This document shows positions 42,406 through 52,897 of a stretch of DNA of 64,000 bases, piece by piece. The notes beneath the pieces were generated by a model. That model was not told the origin of the DNA, ran no database searches, and was given only the letters and a program-made list of their open reading frames with translations. Made by a program: the position numbers and the translations under genes. The stretch is from Clostridia bacterium (lineage in GTDB: Bacteria; Bacillota; Clostridia; Oscillospirales; CAG-272): NCBI GenBank assembly GCA_017411805.1, contig JAFQPI010000072.1:1-64000 (forward strand), read 5' to 3'. Each line of letters begins with the position of its first letter. The first letter of the stretch is position 1.

Positions 42406-43092
42406 ATGCCTAACATTAAAGTACTTGATATGACAGGCAAGGAAGTCGGCGAAATGAGCCTTTCCGAAAAGCTTTTCGGAGCTGAGGTAAACGCTTCCGT
42501 TCTTCACGCCGCAGTCAGAGCATATATGCTCAACCAGAGACAGGGTACTCAGTCCACTCTTACCCGTACAGAGGTAAGCGGCGGCGGTAAGAAGCCCTGG
42601 AGACAGAAGGGTACAGGCCGCGCACGTCAGGGTTCCACCCGTGCTCCTCAGTGGGTACACGGCGGTATCGCCCTCGGTCCCAAGCCCCGCACCTATCGCA
42701 CCGAGCTCAACAAGAAGACCAAGAGAGTTGCTCTCTTCAGCGCACTCTCCGATAAGGCTGCTAACGGCAACCTCATCATTCTTGACGAGTGCAAGCTCGA
42801 GTCCTACAAGACCTCCGAGATGGTAAAGATGTTTGCTGCTCTCGGCCTTAATAAGGACGTTGAGAAGAACTACAAGGAAGGCGGCGAGGTTAAGACCCGC
42901 ACCGAGACCGTAGCATGCAAGACACTGCTCGTTCTCCCTGAGGCTGACCGCGTTGTCGTTAAGAGCTGTGCCAACATTCCCACCGCAGAAACCACTCTTT
43001 GCAACACCCTTAACGTTTATGAGATCCTCAATGCTGAGAAGCTCGTAATCACCAAGGCTGCTGCCTTGAAGCTCGAGGAGGTATACGCATAA
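42406..43092 (+). CDS. rplD: Ribosomal protein L4
   Basis: 228 residues, slightly longer than the usual 205-210. The exit-tunnel loop KKPWRQKGTGRARQGSTRAP and the RVALFSALSDKA core are present. A charged insert around residue 150 (KNYKEGGEVKTRTE) explains the extra length. It abuts rplW by one base. L4 represses the S10 operon in E. coli; whether it does so here is unknown. Confidence 0.97.
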   Translation: MPNIKVLDMTGKEVGEMSLSEKLFGAEVNASVLHAAVRAYMLNQRQGTQSTLTRTEVSGGGKKPWRQKGTGRARQGSTRAPQWVHGGIALGPKPRTYRTELNKKTKRVALFSALSDKAANGNLIILDECKLESYKTSEMVKMFAALGLNKDVEKNYKEGGEVKTRTETVACKTLLVLPEADRVVVKSCANIPTAETTLCNTLNVYEILNAEKLVITKAAALKLEEVYA

Positions 43093-43388
43093 TGAAGAAA
43101 ATGGTACAGGACATCATCATCGCTCCCGTTATCACCGAGGCGAGCATGGACATGATGGAACAGAAAAAGTATGTATTTAAAGTTATGACTTCCGCAACCA
43201 AGCCTGAGATTGCTAACGCAGTTGAGGTTATGTTCGGTGTAAAGGTTGCAGCAGTCAATACCATGATGATGAAGCGCAAGGAAAAGAGAGTTCGCTACAA
43301 CTATGGCTACACCGCAGAGTGGAAGAAGGCCATTGTTACCCTTACTGAGGACTCCAAGACCATCGCCTTCTTCGACGGTATGAACTAA
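43092..43388 (+). CDS. rplW: Ribosomal protein L23
   Basis: 98 residues. [38 protein letters not shown] and a C-terminal WKKAIVTL match L23, which sits at the tunnel exit and docks trigger factor and SRP. Its start overlaps the rplD stop (TAATG). Confidence 0.97.
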   Translation: MKKMVQDIIIAPVITEASMDMMEQKKYVFKVMTSATKPEIANAVEVMFGVKVAAVNTMMMKRKEKRVRYNYGYTAEWKKAIVTLTEDSKTIAFFDGMN

Positions 43389-43405
43389 GTAGGAGGAAAC
43401 GAATA

Positions 43406-44236
43406 ATGCCTACAATCAAATATAAGCCTACGACACCTGCCAGAAGACATATGTCTGTTGCTTCCTTCGAGGAGATCACTAAGTTTTCTCCCGAGAAGAG
43501 CCTGGTAGTTATCAAGAAGAAGCACGCAGGACGTAACTCCTACGGTAAGATCACCGTTCGTCACAGAGGCGGCGGAAACAAGGTTAAGTACCGTATCATC
43601 GACTTCCGTCGTAACGACGCTGAGCCCGCAAAGGTTATCGGTATCGAGTACGACCCCAACCGTACCGCTTACATCGCTCTCCTCGAGAACGAGTCCGGCA
43701 AGAAGAGCTACATCATCGCTCCCGTTGGACTTAAGGACGGCGACGTTGTTTACTCCGGCGCAGAGGCTGATATCAAGCCTGGTAACACCCTGCCCCTTGC
43801 AAACATCCCCACCGGTACCTTCATCCACAACATTGAGCTTCACCCCGGCAAGGGCGGACAGCTTGTTCGTTCCGCTGGTTCCGCAGCTCAGCTCATCTCG
43901 AAAGAGAATGATCAGGCTCTCATCCGTCTTCCCTCCGGCGAGGTCAGAATCGTTGCTCTCAACTGCAAGGCTACAATCGGCCAGGTTGGTAACATCGAGC
44001 ATGACACCGTAAAGGTTGGTAAGGCAGGTAAGACCCGCCACAAGGGCATCAGACCTACCGTTCGCGGTTCCGTAATGAACCCCTGCGATCACCCCCACGG
44101 TGGTGGTGAGGGTAAGTCTCCGATCGGTCATCCCGGTCCTCTTACTCCTTGGGGCAAGCCCGCTCTCGGTTATAAGACTCGTAACAAGAAGGCTCTTACC
44201 GAGAAGTTCATCGTAAAGCACAGAAACGCTAAATAA
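43406..44236 (+). CDS. rplB: Ribosomal protein L2
   Basis: 276 residues. [29 protein letters not shown], and the conserved end [19 protein letters not shown] near the peptidyl transferase centre. AGGAGG precedes the ATG. Confidence 0.98.
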   Translation: MPTIKYKPTTPARRHMSVASFEEITKFSPEKSLVVIKKKHAGRNSYGKITVRHRGGGNKVKYRIIDFRRNDAEPAKVIGIEYDPNRTAYIALLENESGKKSYIIAPVGLKDGDVVYSGAEADIKPGNTLPLANIPTGTFIHNIELHPGKGGQLVRSAGSAAQLISKENDQALIRLPSGEVRIVALNCKATIGQVGNIEHDTVKVGKAGKTRHKGIRPTVRGSVMNPCDHPHGGGEGKSPIGHPGPLTPWGKPALGYKTRNKKALTEKFIVKHRNAK

Positions 44237-44250
44237 GGAGGGAATATAGA

Positions 44251-44532
44251 ATGAGCAGAAGTCTTAAGAAGGCGCCTTTTGTTGAAGAGAAACTCATTAG
44301 CAGAGTTCGCGCCATGAATGCTAAGAACGAGAAGAAAGTCATCAAGACCTGGTCCCGTGCATCTACAATATTCCCCGAATTCGTAGGACACACCATCGCG
44401 GTTCACGACGGCAAGAAGCATGTTCCGGTATACATTATCGAGGACATGGTTGGCCACAAGCTCGGTGAGTTCGCTCCCACCCGTCGTTTCCCCGGCCACG
44501 CCGGAACCAAGACATCCAACACCGGTAAATAA
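44251..44532 (+). CDS. rpsS: Ribosomal protein S19
   Basis: 93 residues. [35 protein letters not shown] and [12 protein letters not shown] are diagnostic. AAGGAGGG lies upstream, and the gene sits between rplB and rplV. Confidence 0.98.
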   Translation: MSRSLKKAPFVEEKLISRVRAMNAKNEKKVIKTWSRASTIFPEFVGHTIAVHDGKKHVPVYIIEDMVGHKLGEFAPTRRFPGHAGTKTSNTGK

Positions 44533-44552
44533 TCGAGGAGGAAGAAAGAATA

Positions 44553-44906
44553 ATGGAAGCAAGAGCTTATCTTAAATATTTGAGAATTTCTCCCCGTAAG
44601 GTAAAGATCGTTCTCGATCTTATCCGCGGTAAGGATACTAAGGTTGCTATGGCAATTCTCAAGAACACCCCCAAGGCTGCATCTCCCGAGCTCGTAAAGC
44701 TCCTTAAGAGTGCAATCGCAAATGCTGACCACAATTTCCAGATGGACACCCAGAACCTCTACGTTTCCGAGTGCTTCGTCTGCCCCGGTCCTACTCTCAA
44801 GAGATATATGCCCCGCGCTAAGGGTTCGGGCAACAGAATTCTCAAGAGAACATCTCATGTAACCCTCGCGGTTAAGGAAAGAGAAACTAAGGAGGTCAAT
44901 GCCTAA
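44553..44906 (+). CDS. rplV: Ribosomal protein L22
   Basis: 117 residues. [24 protein letters not shown] start, the beta-hairpin [20 protein letters not shown] reaching the exit tunnel, and [11 protein letters not shown]. One-base overlap with rpsC (TAATG). Confidence 0.98.
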   Translation: MEARAYLKYLRISPRKVKIVLDLIRGKDTKVAMAILKNTPKAASPELVKLLKSAIANADHNFQMDTQNLYVSECFVCPGPTLKRYMPRAKGSGNRILKRTSHVTLAVKERETKEVNA

Positions 44907-45769
44907 TGGGACAGAAAGTTAATCCTCACGGTCTTCGCGTTGGCGTCATCAAGGGCTGGGATTCCAGATGGTGCGTCAAGGACGAGGTTTTCGGAGATAC
45001 ACTTGTACAGGACTACAAGATCAGAAAGCTCCTCAAGGAAGAGCTTCAGAAGGCAGGCGTGCCTAAGATCGAGATCGAACGCGATCAGTACAGAGTCAGA
45101 GTTTTCATCCACTGCGCAAAGCCCGGTATGGTTATCGGCCGCAGCGGCGACAACATCGAGAAGCTGAAGAAGGAAGTTGAAGCTATCGTAGGCAAGGATG
45201 CTAACGGTAACGTAATTCCCGTATCGGTTAACGTTGTTGAGGTTCGCAACCCTGAGCTCAACGCACAGCTCGTAGCAGAAAACATTGCAGCTCAGCTCGA
45301 AGGCCGTGTGGCTTTCCGCCGTGCAATGAAGATGGCTATCAGAAACACCATGCGCCTCGGCGCACGCGGAATCAAGATCACCTGCGGCGGTCGTCTCGGC
45401 GGTGCGGAAATCGCACGTTCTGAGCACTACCACGAGGGTACCATTCCGCTTCAGACCATCCGTGCAGACATCGACTACGGTTTCTGGGAGGCTAATACCA
45501 CCTACGGTAAGATCGGTGTAAAGGTATGGATCTACAACGGCGAAGTCCTCAACGAGGGCGCAGCTCGCGAGAGAAGAAACGATCGTAGAAACGACCGCCG
45601 CGGCGACCGTCGCCAGGGCGAGCGCAGAGACAATCGCGGTCCTCGCAACAACGACCGCCGTCAGGGACAGGGTAGACCTCAGGGCAACCGCCCCCAGGGT
45701 AACCGTCCTCAGGGCAACCGCCCCCAGGGTGCACGCCCCACTACTCCTAAAGAAGGAGGCGCTAAATAA
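44906..45769 (+). CDS. rpsC: Ribosomal protein S3 with Arg/Gly/Asn-rich C-terminal extension
   Basis: 287 residues against about 210-220 for typical S3. The body is normal: [12 protein letters not shown], the KH motif [16 protein letters not shown] and [20 protein letters not shown]. Residues about 219-287 form an extension of RNDRR/RRGDRR units followed by repeated NRPQG pentamers. It is probably disordered and RNA-binding (inference). The stop overlaps the rplP start. Confidence 0.97.
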   Translation: MGQKVNPHGLRVGVIKGWDSRWCVKDEVFGDTLVQDYKIRKLLKEELQKAGVPKIEIERDQYRVRVFIHCAKPGMVIGRSGDNIEKLKKEVEAIVGKDANGNVIPVSVNVVEVRNPELNAQLVAENIAAQLEGRVAFRRAMKMAIRNTMRLGARGIKITCGGRLGGAEIARSEHYHEGTIPLQTIRADIDYGFWEANTTYGKIGVKVWIYNGEVLNEGAARERRNDRRNDRRGDRRQGERRDNRGPRNNDRRQGQGRPQGNRPQGNRPQGNRPQGARPTTPKEGGAK

Positions 45770-46185
45770 TGTTAATGCCTAAAAGAGTAAAGTTCCGTCG
45801 CGTACAGCGTGGCCGCCTTACAGGTAAGGCTTCCCGCGGTAACGAGCTGGCGTACGGCTCTTACGGTCTCGTAGCACTTGAGCCTGCTTGGATCACTTCC
45901 AATCAGATCGAGGCTGCCCGTATCGCAATGACCCGTTACATCCGCCGTGGCGGTAACGTATGGATCAAGATCTTCCCCGATAAGCCCATCACTGAGAAGC
46001 CTGCTGAGACCCGAATGGGTTCCGGTAAGGGATCTCCCGAGTACTGGGTAGCAGTCGTTAAGCCCGGACGCATCATGTTCGAGATGGACGGCGTATCCGA
46101 GGAAGTTGCTAAGGAAGCTATGCGTCTTGCTTCGCATAAGCTCCCCATCAAGTGCAAGTTTGTTTCTAAGGAGGTAACAGAATGA
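45769..46185 (+). CDS. rplP: Ribosomal protein L16
   Basis: 138 residues. [17 protein letters not shown] is the standard start; an ATG two codons later is not needed, since MLMPKR is conserved. [39 protein letters not shown] complete it. It overlaps rpmC by 4 nt. Confidence 0.98.
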   Translation: MLMPKRVKFRRVQRGRLTGKASRGNELAYGSYGLVALEPAWITSNQIEAARIAMTRYIRRGGNVWIKIFPDKPITEKPAETRMGSGKGSPEYWVAVVKPGRIMFEMDGVSEEVAKEAMRLASHKLPIKCKFVSKEVTE

Positions 46186-46370
46186 AGATCAGCGAGATCA
46201 GAGCAATGAGCATCGAAGAACTCGACGCTAAGCTCAAGGAACTGAAGGAAGAGCTGTTCAACCTCCGCTTCCAGCTTGCCATCAACCAGCTCGAGAACAC
46301 CAACCGCATCAGCGAAGTCAAGCGTGACATCGCTCGCGTTATGACTGTTCAGAACGAGAAGAACGCGTAA
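46182..46370 (+). CDS. rpmC: Ribosomal protein L29
   Basis: 62 residues, two-helix protein: [20 protein letters not shown] and [19 protein letters not shown]. Its ATG overlaps the rplP stop (ATGA), with AAGGAGG inside rplP. Confidence 0.97.
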   Translation: MKISEIRAMSIEELDAKLKELKEELFNLRFQLAINQLENTNRISEVKRDIARVMTVQNEKNA

Positions 46371-46384
46371 GGAGGCTAAAGTAA

Positions 46385-46642
46385 ATGGAAGACAGAAACC
46401 TCAGAAAAGTAAGAGTCGGACTTGTTGTCAGCAACAAGATGGACAAGACCGTTACCGTTGCTATTGCGGACAACGTAAAGCACCCCATCTACGGTAAGAT
46501 CGTTAAGCACACCCTCAAGGTTCACGCTCATGACGAGAACAATGAGTGCGGCATCGGCGATAAGGTCAGCATTATGGAGACCCGTCCTCTTTCCAAGACA
46601 AAGAGATGGCGCGTTGTTACCATAATCGAAAAGGCTAAATAA
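46385..46642 (+). CDS. rpsQ: Ribosomal protein S17
   Basis: 85 residues. [40 protein letters not shown] and [14 protein letters not shown] are typical. A 63-nt gap without features follows. Confidence 0.98.
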   Translation: MEDRNLRKVRVGLVVSNKMDKTVTVAIADNVKHPIYGKIVKHTLKVHAHDENNECGIGDKVSIMETRPLSKTKRWRVVTIIEKAK

Positions 46643-46705
46643 TCTAGCGGCACAATTCATATAGTAAATACGTCAAATATCGTATTGAAACAGGAGGAAT
46701 CTTAA

Positions 46706-47074
46706 GTGATACAGCAAGAATCAAGAATGAAGGTTGCCGACAATACCGGCGCCAAGGAGCTTCTCTGCATTCGCGTTCTTGGTGGCACCGGCCGCAGATA
46801 TGCGAATATCGGCGATGTTGTTGTTGCTACTGTTAAGAAGGCAAGCCCCGGCGGAATCGTCAAGAAGGGCGACGTTGTAAAGGCAGTTATCGTACGCAGC
46901 ACACACGGCACCACGAGAGCAGACGGCTCATATATCAAGTTCGATGAGAACGCAGCGGTCATCATCAAGGAAGACCAGACCCCCCGTGGCACACGTATCT
47001 TTGGCCCGGTGGCAAGAGAACTGAGAGAGAAGCAGTACCTCAAGATACTGTCGCTCGCTCCCGAAGTACTTTAA
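46706..47074 (+). CDS. rplN: Ribosomal protein L14
   Basis: 122 residues, starting at a GTG 8 nt after CAGGAGG; no ATG is better placed, and the family start [15 protein letters not shown] confirms it. [20 protein letters not shown] and [13 protein letters not shown] complete the protein. Confidence 0.97.
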   Translation: MIQQESRMKVADNTGAKELLCIRVLGGTGRRYANIGDVVVATVKKASPGGIVKKGDVVKAVIVRSTHGTTRADGSYIKFDENAAVIIKEDQTPRGTRIFGPVARELREKQYLKILSLAPEVL

Positions 47075-47092
47075 GGTAAGGAGATCAAAACG

Positions 47093-47422
47093 ATGAATAT
47101 CAAAACTGGCGATACTGTCGTACTTCTCACCGGTAAGGCAGCGGAAAAGAAAGATAAGAATGGCAAGGTTATCACTCATGAGGTAATCGCAGTTTCTCCC
47201 AAGGAGGACAAGGTTATCGTTAAGGGTGTTAACACCGTTCATAAGCACGTAAAGGCTCGCCGTCAGGGTGAGACAAGCTCCATCGTTGATACCGAGGGTG
47301 CTATCTACGCGTGCAAGGTAGCTCTTTACTGCTCTAACTGTGATAAGGGCGTAAGAGTTAAGACCGTCATCAAGGACGGCAAGAAGATCCGCACATGTGC
47401 AAAGTGCGGCAAGGAACTGTAA
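47093..47422 (+). CDS. rplX: Ribosomal protein L24 with C-terminal zinc ribbon
   Basis: 109 residues. KOW motif (KTGDTVVLLTGKAAEKKDKN) and VKARRQGETSSIVDTEG. The C-terminus has CSNC and CAKC pairs (about residues 83-107), a four-cysteine zinc ribbon seen in many clostridial L24 proteins. AAGGAG precedes the ATG. Confidence 0.97.
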   Translation: MNIKTGDTVVLLTGKAAEKKDKNGKVITHEVIAVSPKEDKVIVKGVNTVHKHVKARRQGETSSIVDTEGAIYACKVALYCSNCDKGVRVKTVIKDGKKIRTCAKCGKEL

Positions 47423-47436
47423 GGAGGTAGGGAATT

Positions 47437-47979
47437 ATGGCAAGACTTAAGGAAACTTATAGAAACGAAGTAGCTCCCGCACTCATGCAGCAGTTCGGTT
47501 ACAAGAGCACCATGCAGATCCCCCGCCTTGACAAGGTTGTCCTTAACGTAGGCTCCAGCGAGGCTAGAGACAATGCAAAGGTCATCGAGAACATCATCGG
47601 CGACCTCACCCTCATCACCGGTCAGAAGGCAGTTCCCACCAAGGCTCGTAAGTCCGTCGCAAACTTCAAGGTTCGTGAAGGCATGACCATTGGTGCAAAG
47701 GTTACTCTTCGCGGCGAGAGAATGTACGAGTTTGTTGACAAGCTCTTCAACTTCGCTCTCCCCCGCGTACGTGACTTCAAGGGTATCAACCCCGACGCTT
47801 TCGATGGCAGAGGAAACTATGCTCTCGGACTTAAGGAGCAGCTCATCTTCCCCGAGATCGAGTACGATAAGATCGACAAGATCCGCGGCATGGATATCTG
47901 CTTCGTAACCACCGCTAACACTGACGAAGAGGCTCGCGCACTGCTTGCAGCGCTCGGCGCTCCCTTCGCAAAGAACTAA
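47437..47979 (+). CDS. rplE: Ribosomal protein L5
   Basis: 180 residues. [40 protein letters not shown] and [20 protein letters not shown] are diagnostic. It binds 5S rRNA. Confidence 0.98.
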   Translation: MARLKETYRNEVAPALMQQFGYKSTMQIPRLDKVVLNVGSSEARDNAKVIENIIGDLTLITGQKAVPTKARKSVANFKVREGMTIGAKVTLRGERMYEFVDKLFNFALPRVRDFKGINPDAFDGRGNYALGLKEQLIFPEIEYDKIDKIRGMDICFVTTANTDEEARALLAALGAPFAKN

Positions 47980-47997
47980 TCAAGGAGGTAGGCAAAA

Positions 47998-48183
47998 ATG
48001 GCAAAGAAGGCAATGATTAACAAGCAGCAGGCAAAGCAGAAGTTCTCCACCCGTGAGTACAACCGTTGCAAGATCTGCGGCCGTCCCCACGCTTACCTTC
48101 GTAAGTACGGCATCTGCCGTATCTGCTTCCGTGAGCTGGCTTACAAGGGCCAGATCCCGGGCGTAAGAAAGGCATCCTGGTAA
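47998..48183 (+). CDS. rpsZ: Ribosomal protein S14, zinc type
   Basis: 61 residues, the short C+ form. [20 protein letters not shown] holds the CxxC-x12-CxxC zinc site, and [18 protein letters not shown] is the usual end. AAGGAGG precedes the ATG. Confidence 0.98.
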   Translation: MAKKAMINKQQAKQKFSTREYNRCKICGRPHAYLRKYGICRICFRELAYKGQIPGVRKASW

Positions 48184-48249
48184 GTAATTACCAACCCCAC
48201 ACTATCGGCAGGAAATTAAGCTACGGCCCGATTTAACCGCCGATACGCC

Positions 48250-48265
48250 GCCGTTTGCCAACGGC
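48250..48265 (+). other. Hairpin in the rpsZ-rpsH gap
   Basis: GCCGTT-TGCC-AACGGC (48250-48265) is a 6-bp stem with a 4-nt loop, within a 121-nt gap that is long for this operon. No T-run follows, so it is not a terminator; it may be a processing or protein-binding site. Confidence 0.35.
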
Positions 48266-48304
48266 AGCAAGATAAATTAAACTTGCATATGGAGGAAAAT
48301 TAAA

Positions 48305-48703
48305 ATGCAAATGTCAGACGTAATCGCCGATATGCTCACACGAATCAGAAATGCTAACGATGCAAAGCATGCAACTGTGGACATTCCGGCATCCAACATG
48401 AAGAAGGCAATCGCCGAAATCCTCGTAAACGAGGGTTATGTTTCCGCTTTCGAGACCATCGAAGACGGCAAGCAGGGTATCATCCGTGTAACCCTTAAGT
48501 ACACAGGCAAGAAGCAGAAGGTTCTCCGCGGTATCCGCAGAGTATCCAAGCCCGGTCTCCGTATCTACGCAGGCTGTGAGGAAATGCCCCGTGTAATGAA
48601 CGGTCTCGGCATCGCTATCGTATCCACTTCCAAGGGCATCATGACCGACAAGCAGGCTCGTAAAGAGAAGGTTGGCGGCGAAGTTCTTGCCTTTGTATGG
48701 TAA
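48305..48703 (+). CDS. rpsH: Ribosomal protein S8
   Basis: 132 residues. [32 protein letters not shown] and [18 protein letters not shown] are standard. TGGAGG precedes the ATG. Confidence 0.98.
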   Translation: MQMSDVIADMLTRIRNANDAKHATVDIPASNMKKAIAEILVNEGYVSAFETIEDGKQGIIRVTLKYTGKKQKVLRGIRRVSKPGLRIYAGCEEMPRVMNGLGIAIVSTSKGIMTDKQARKEKVGGEVLAFVW

Positions 48704-48718
48704 TAAGGAGGTAGTAAG

Positions 48719-49285
48719 ATGTCAAGAATAGGAAGAAATCCCATCACCCTCCCCGCAGGCGTTGAGGTTAAGACCGAGGCAGGTCTCGTAACCGTTAAGG
48801 GTCCCCGCGGAACTCTCACAGAGAAGATCTCTGAGAGAATGACTGTTAAGGTTGAGGCAGGCGTTCTTACTGTTGAGCGTCCTACAGACGAGAAGGCAGA
48901 CAGAAGCCTTCACGGTCTCACCCGTACACTTATCTACAACATGGTAGTTGGCGTAACCGAGGGTTACACCCGCGTACTCGAGATCCACGGTACCGGTTAC
49001 AGAGCAACCATGCAGGGTAATAACCTTCTCCTTTACGTAGGTCACTCCCTCGTAAACGGAAAGCCCCAGGCAAAGTTCACAATCGCTCAGCCCGAAGGCA
49101 TCACCTTCGAGGTTGCAGAGAAGGTCGTTCCGATCACCATTACCATCAAGGGTAACAGCAAGCAGGCTGTAGGCCAGATCGCAGCTGTTATCCGCGGTAA
49201 GAGACCTCCCGAGCCTTACCACCAGAAGGGTATCCGTTACGCAGGCGAGAATGTCCGTCGTAAGGAAATGAAGAAGAAGAACTAA
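48719..49285 (+). CDS. rplF: Ribosomal protein L6
   Basis: 188 residues. MSRIGRNPITLPAGVEV, VTVKGPRGTLTEKI and RGKRPPEPYHQKGIRYAGE complete two homologous domains. Confidence 0.98.
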   Translation: MSRIGRNPITLPAGVEVKTEAGLVTVKGPRGTLTEKISERMTVKVEAGVLTVERPTDEKADRSLHGLTRTLIYNMVVGVTEGYTRVLEIHGTGYRATMQGNNLLLYVGHSLVNGKPQAKFTIAQPEGITFEVAEKVVPITITIKGNSKQAVGQIAAVIRGKRPPEPYHQKGIRYAGENVRRKEMKKKN

Positions 49286-49304
49286 GAGAGAGGAGTAAAC
49301 AGAA

Positions 49305-49661
49305 ATGGTATCTAAGAAGGATAAGAACGCAGCGCGTATCAAGAGACATACCAGAGTCAGAGCAAAGATCTCCGGCACATCTGAGCGTCCTCGTCTCGCT
49401 GTATATCGTTCCACTAACAATATCAGCGCGCAGATCATTGACGATGTCAAGGGCATCACTCTTGTAAGTGCTTCTTCCTACGAGAAGGATTTTGAAGTTG
49501 GCGGCAACAAAGAGGCTGCCAAGAAGGTCGGCAAGCTTGTTGCCGAAAGAGCAATCGAAAAGGGTATCACCGAAGTCGTATTCGACCGCGGCGGCTATCT
49601 TTATCACGGACGTGTATCGGAACTGGCTGACGGCGCTCGCGAGGGCGGCCTGAAGTTCTGA
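49305..49661 (+). CDS. rplR: Ribosomal protein L18
   Basis: 118 residues. [38 protein letters not shown] and [20 protein letters not shown] identify L18, a 5S rRNA binder. Confidence 0.98.
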   Translation: MVSKKDKNAARIKRHTRVRAKISGTSERPRLAVYRSTNNISAQIIDDVKGITLVSASSYEKDFEVGGNKEAAKKVGKLVAERAIEKGITEVVFDRGGYLYHGRVSELADGAREGGLKF

Positions 49662-49690
49662 GTCGTAAGACTTTATTCCGGTTTGTACAC

Positions 49691-49714
49691 TGTTCAACTA
49701 ATATTAATTGAACA
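49691..49714 (+). other. 24-nt palindrome before rpsE
   Basis: TGTTCAA-C-TAATATTA-A-TTGAACA is self-complementary except for one mismatched pair. It lies 5 nt before the rpsE ribosome site (AGGAGA) in the 68-nt rplR-rpsE gap, so a folded form could influence rpsE translation. The function is unknown. Confidence 0.4.
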
Positions 49715-49729
49715 AATTAGGAGATTAAA

Positions 49730-50248
49730 ATGGCATTCAGAAACAATAATTACGAGGAAAAGCAGTACATTGAAAACCTCGTAGCACTGAACCGTGTTTC
49801 CAAGACCGTTAAAGGTGGACGTATTGCCCGCTTCGCAGCTCTTATGGTAGTAGGCGACGGCCACGGTCGTGTTGGCGTAGGTATCGGCAAGGCTGCCGAA
49901 GTTACCGAGGCCATCCGCAAAGGTGTTGAAGACGCAAAGAAGAATATGATCACCGTTTCCATCAAGGGCACAACCATTCCTCACGAGGTTCTGGGCGTGT
50001 TCGGAGCAGGCAAGGTACTTCTTAAGCCCGCTGCTCCCGGTACCGGTATCATCGCAGGCTCCAAGGTCCGTATGGTCCTCGAGGCTGCCGGCATTAGCAA
50101 CATTCGTGCTAAGTGCCTCCGTTCCAACAACCCCATCAACGTAGTTAAGGCAACCCTAGCAGGACTCTCTGAGCTCCGCACCGTTGAGGAAGTTGCTCGC
50201 ACTCGTGATATCACAGCAGACGACGTTAAGGGAGGTACTCAGAAATGA
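49730..50248 (+). CDS. rpsE: Ribosomal protein S5
   Basis: 172 residues. [38 protein letters not shown] and [17 protein letters not shown] are diagnostic. It overlaps rpmD by 4 nt. Confidence 0.98.
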   Translation: MAFRNNNYEEKQYIENLVALNRVSKTVKGGRIARFAALMVVGDGHGRVGVGIGKAAEVTEAIRKGVEDAKKNMITVSIKGTTIPHEVLGVFGAGKVLLKPAAPGTGIIAGSKVRMVLEAAGISNIRAKCLRSNNPINVVKATLAGLSELRTVEEVARTRDITADDVKGGTQK

Positions 50249-50421
50249 AGAAAGTAACTCTCGTAAAGTCCCTCATCTGCGCTAAGCCGAATCAGAAGCT
50301 CACCGCTGCTTCTCTCGGCCTCAAGAAAATCGGCGACTTCGTCCTTCACCAGGAAGGTCCCGTACTTGACGGTAAGGTAAGAGTTATCTCCCACCTCGTA
50401 TCCGTTGAGGATGTAGAGTAA
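50245..50421 (+). CDS. rpmD: Ribosomal protein L30
   Basis: 58 residues. It begins [20 protein letters not shown] and continues [20 protein letters not shown], the bacterial L30 pattern. GGGAGG lies before the ATG inside rpsE (ATGA overlap). Position between S5 and L15 is canonical. Confidence 0.96.
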   Translation: MKKVTLVKSLICAKPNQKLTAASLGLKKIGDFVLHQEGPVLDGKVRVISHLVSVEDVE

Positions 50422-50435
50422 AGGAGGAAGCAGAT

Positions 50436-50879
50436 ATGAAGCTTAATGAACTCAGACCCGCTGAAGGTTCCGTTCAGGAAAGATTCCGCAAGGGTCGCGG
50501 ACCCGGCTCCGGCAACGGCAAGACCGCTGGCAAGGGCCACAAGGGACAGAATGCTCGCTCCGGCGGCGGTGTAAGACCCGGTTTCGAGGGCGGACAGTTC
50601 CCGATCTACAGACAGCTTCCTAAGAGAGGCTTCAACAACAAGAGATTTGCTACTGTTTATGCTACTATCAACGTCAGCGATCTCAACCGCTTTGAGGACG
50701 GCGCTATCGTCGATATCGAGACTCTTCTTGCTGCACGCGTAATTCGCAAGGCACAGGATGGACTCAAGGTTCTCGGCAATGGCGAGCTCACCAAGAAGCT
50801 TACCGTTAAGGCTGCTAAGTTCTCTGCAGCAGCTAAGGAAAAGATCGAAGCAGCAGGCGGAAGTTGCGAGGAGGTATAA
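50436..50879 (+). CDS. rplO: Ribosomal protein L15
   Basis: 147 residues. [38 protein letters not shown] and [17 protein letters not shown] are typical. secY starts 2 nt after its stop. Confidence 0.98.
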   Translation: MKLNELRPAEGSVQERFRKGRGPGSGNGKTAGKGHKGQNARSGGGVRPGFEGGQFPIYRQLPKRGFNNKRFATVYATINVSDLNRFEDGAIVDIETLLAARVIRKAQDGLKVLGNGELTKKLTVKAAKFSAAAKEKIEAAGGSCEEV

Positions 50880-50881
50880 GG

Positions 50882-52219
50882 ATGTTTGCGACATTCAAAA
50901 ATGCCTGGAAGGTATCCGAGCTTCGCACTAAACTTCTGTTTACGCTGATGATCCTCGTTGTATATCGCCTTGGCGCGCAGATTCCCGTCCCCTTTATCAA
51001 TCCTGATGCTTACAAGATGTTTGCGGACAGCGCAGCAGGATCAATTTTCACCTATCTCAACCTGCTTTCGGGTGATGCATTTGCAAAGGCAACTCTCTTT
51101 GCACTCTCCGTATCTCCCTACATTACTTCCTCCATCGTTATTCAGCTTCTCACAGTTGCGATTCCCGCGCTTGAGAGACTTTCCAAGAACGGTGAGGAGG
51201 GCAAGGCGATCATCACAAAGATCACTCGTTATACAACAGTAGGTCTTGCTATTCTTACCGCTATCGGTTATCTCGCATATATGGAGACAGCCGGAATGCT
51301 CGTAAGCGGAATCACCGCTTTCGGTAAGGTAGTAATCGTTGCTTGCTATTGCGCAGGTTCTTCCATTATCATGTGGCTTGCAGAAAAGATCAATGACCAC
51401 GGCATCGGCAACGGTGTTTCCATGATCCTTTTTGCAAACATCATCTCAGGTCTTCCCGGAATGATCGGTTCTCTCTGGACCACCGTTTTCGCAGGACCTA
51501 CCACTTTCCAGGGATTCAATCTCGGCGGACTCTTCATCGCACTCTTTGCAATCGTATTCGTTCTCGCAAGCGTTGTATTCATCGTTTGGTTTACCGAATC
51601 CGAGCGCAGAATTCCGATCCAGTACGCTAAGCGTGTTGTCGGCAGAAAGATGTACGGCGGACAGTCCTCCAATCTTCCGATGAAGCTGAACATGAACGGC
51701 GTTATGCCCGTTATCTTCGCAAGCTCCATCGTATCCCTTCCCGCAACAATCGCAGCCTTCTTCCCCAAGAGCGGTTTTGCCACCTTTATAAACAATTACT
51801 TCAATTATAATACTTGGCTCTACCTCATCATCAACCTGGGTCTGATCATTGTATTTGCATATTTCTACGTGCTTATCTCCTTCAACCCTGTTGAGGTTGC
51901 GAACAACATTCAGAAGAATGGCGGCTCTATTCCCGGTATTCGTTCGGGTAAGCCCACCATTATGTATATCAAGAAGATTCTTAACAGAGTAACTCTTATC
52001 GGTGCGATCTTCCTTTGCATCATTTCGGGTCTTCCCATGCTCATTAACATCGTTATCACTACGATCAACCCCCACAGCGTTGCATTCTCTGCAATCGCAT
52101 TCGGCGGTAACTCGCTCCTGATCGTTGTTGGTGTTGCGCTTGAGACCGTACGTGATCTCGATGCACAGCTTGCGCTCCGTAACATGAGCGGCTCCAAGAC
52201 TAAGGGTCTCTTCGGTTAA
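50882..52219 (+). CDS. secY: Preprotein translocase subunit SecY
   Basis: 445 residues from the ATG at 50882, with GAGGAGG just upstream in rplO. Ten membrane spans; RLGAQIPVPFINPD, the plug region, the QLLTVAIPALERLSKNGEEG loop (in part), YAKRVVGRKMYGGQSSNLPM and the ribosome-binding loops match SecY. It forms the protein-conducting channel. Confidence 0.97.
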   Translation: MFATFKNAWKVSELRTKLLFTLMILVVYRLGAQIPVPFINPDAYKMFADSAAGSIFTYLNLLSGDAFAKATLFALSVSPYITSSIVIQLLTVAIPALERLSKNGEEGKAIITKITRYTTVGLAILTAIGYLAYMETAGMLVSGITAFGKVVIVACYCAGSSIIMWLAEKINDHGIGNGVSMILFANIISGLPGMIGSLWTTVFAGPTTFQGFNLGGLFIALFAIVFVLASVVFIVWFTESERRIPIQYAKRVVGRKMYGGQSSNLPMKLNMNGVMPVIFASSIVSLPATIAAFFPKSGFATFINNYFNYNTWLYLIINLGLIIVFAYFYVLISFNPVEVANNIQKNGGSIPGIRSGKPTIMYIKKILNRVTLIGAIFLCIISGLPMLINIVITTINPHSVAFSAIAFGGNSLLIVVGVALETVRDLDAQLALRNMSGSKTKGLFG

Positions 52220-52255
52220 TACCGACCCGCGGATATTTTCGGAGGAAAGAAAATA

Positions 52256-52897
52256 ATGAATCTTATCATTATGGGCGCCCCCGGTGCGGGTAAAGGCACA
52301 CAGGCCGAAATAATTGCCGCAAGAGAAAATATCCCCGCGATTTCGACGGGACAGATCCTTCGCGACGCCATGGCAGCAGGTACCGAGCTCGGTAAAACTG
52401 CCAAGGGTTACGTCGAGAACGGAGATCTTGTCCCCGACGAGATCGTCATCGGCATCGTCCGCGACTATCTTAAGTCCGAGGTGTGCTCGAACGGATTTAT
52501 TCTTGATGGCTTCCCCCGCTCCATCGCGCAGGCAGAAGCACTCGAAAAGATGGGTGTCGAGATCGACGCTGTCCTTTCGATCGATGTCAGCGATGAAAGA
52601 ATTGTAGCACGTATGTCGGGAAGACGCGTTTGCAAGTGCGGCGCTTCTTACCACATCGAATACAAACCGTCCAAGGTTGAAGGCATCTGCGATAAGTGCT
52701 CCTCGGAGCTTTATATCAGAGCCGACGACAAGGCTGAAACAGTTCTCACAAGACTTCATAACTACCACGGACAGACTGAGCCGCTCCTCGCATTCTACAA
52801 TGAGAGAGGTAAACTCATTCGCGTCGAGGGTCAGGAAGAGGTTGAGGATACAACAAGGCTCGTGCGCGAAGCACTTGCCAAGGTTGGCGGCAGATAA
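52256..52897 (+). CDS. adk: Adenylate kinase, zinc-type LID
   Basis: 213 residues. P-loop MGAPGAGKGTQAEII, DGFPRSIAQAE, and a LID domain with cysteines in RRVCKCGASYH and GICDKCSSEL. The first pair is CxC rather than the common CxxC, so the zinc geometry may differ, though such LIDs are known. It balances adenine nucleotides. The stop overlaps map (TAATG). Confidence 0.96.
   Translation: MNLIIMGAPGAGKGTQAEIIAARENIPAISTGQILRDAMAAGTELGKTAKGYVENGDLVPDEIVIGIVRDYLKSEVCSNGFILDGFPRSIAQAEALEKMGVEIDAVLSIDVSDERIVARMSGRRVCKCGASYHIEYKPSKVEGICDKCSSELYIRADDKAETVLTRLHNYHGQTEPLLAFYNERGKLIRVEGQEEVEDTTRLVREALAKVGGR

Noticed and set aside
51446..52768. A 440-codon minus-strand frame spanning secY and adk
   Set aside because: It spans two convincing plus-strand genes; its sequence is low-complexity and resembles no family.
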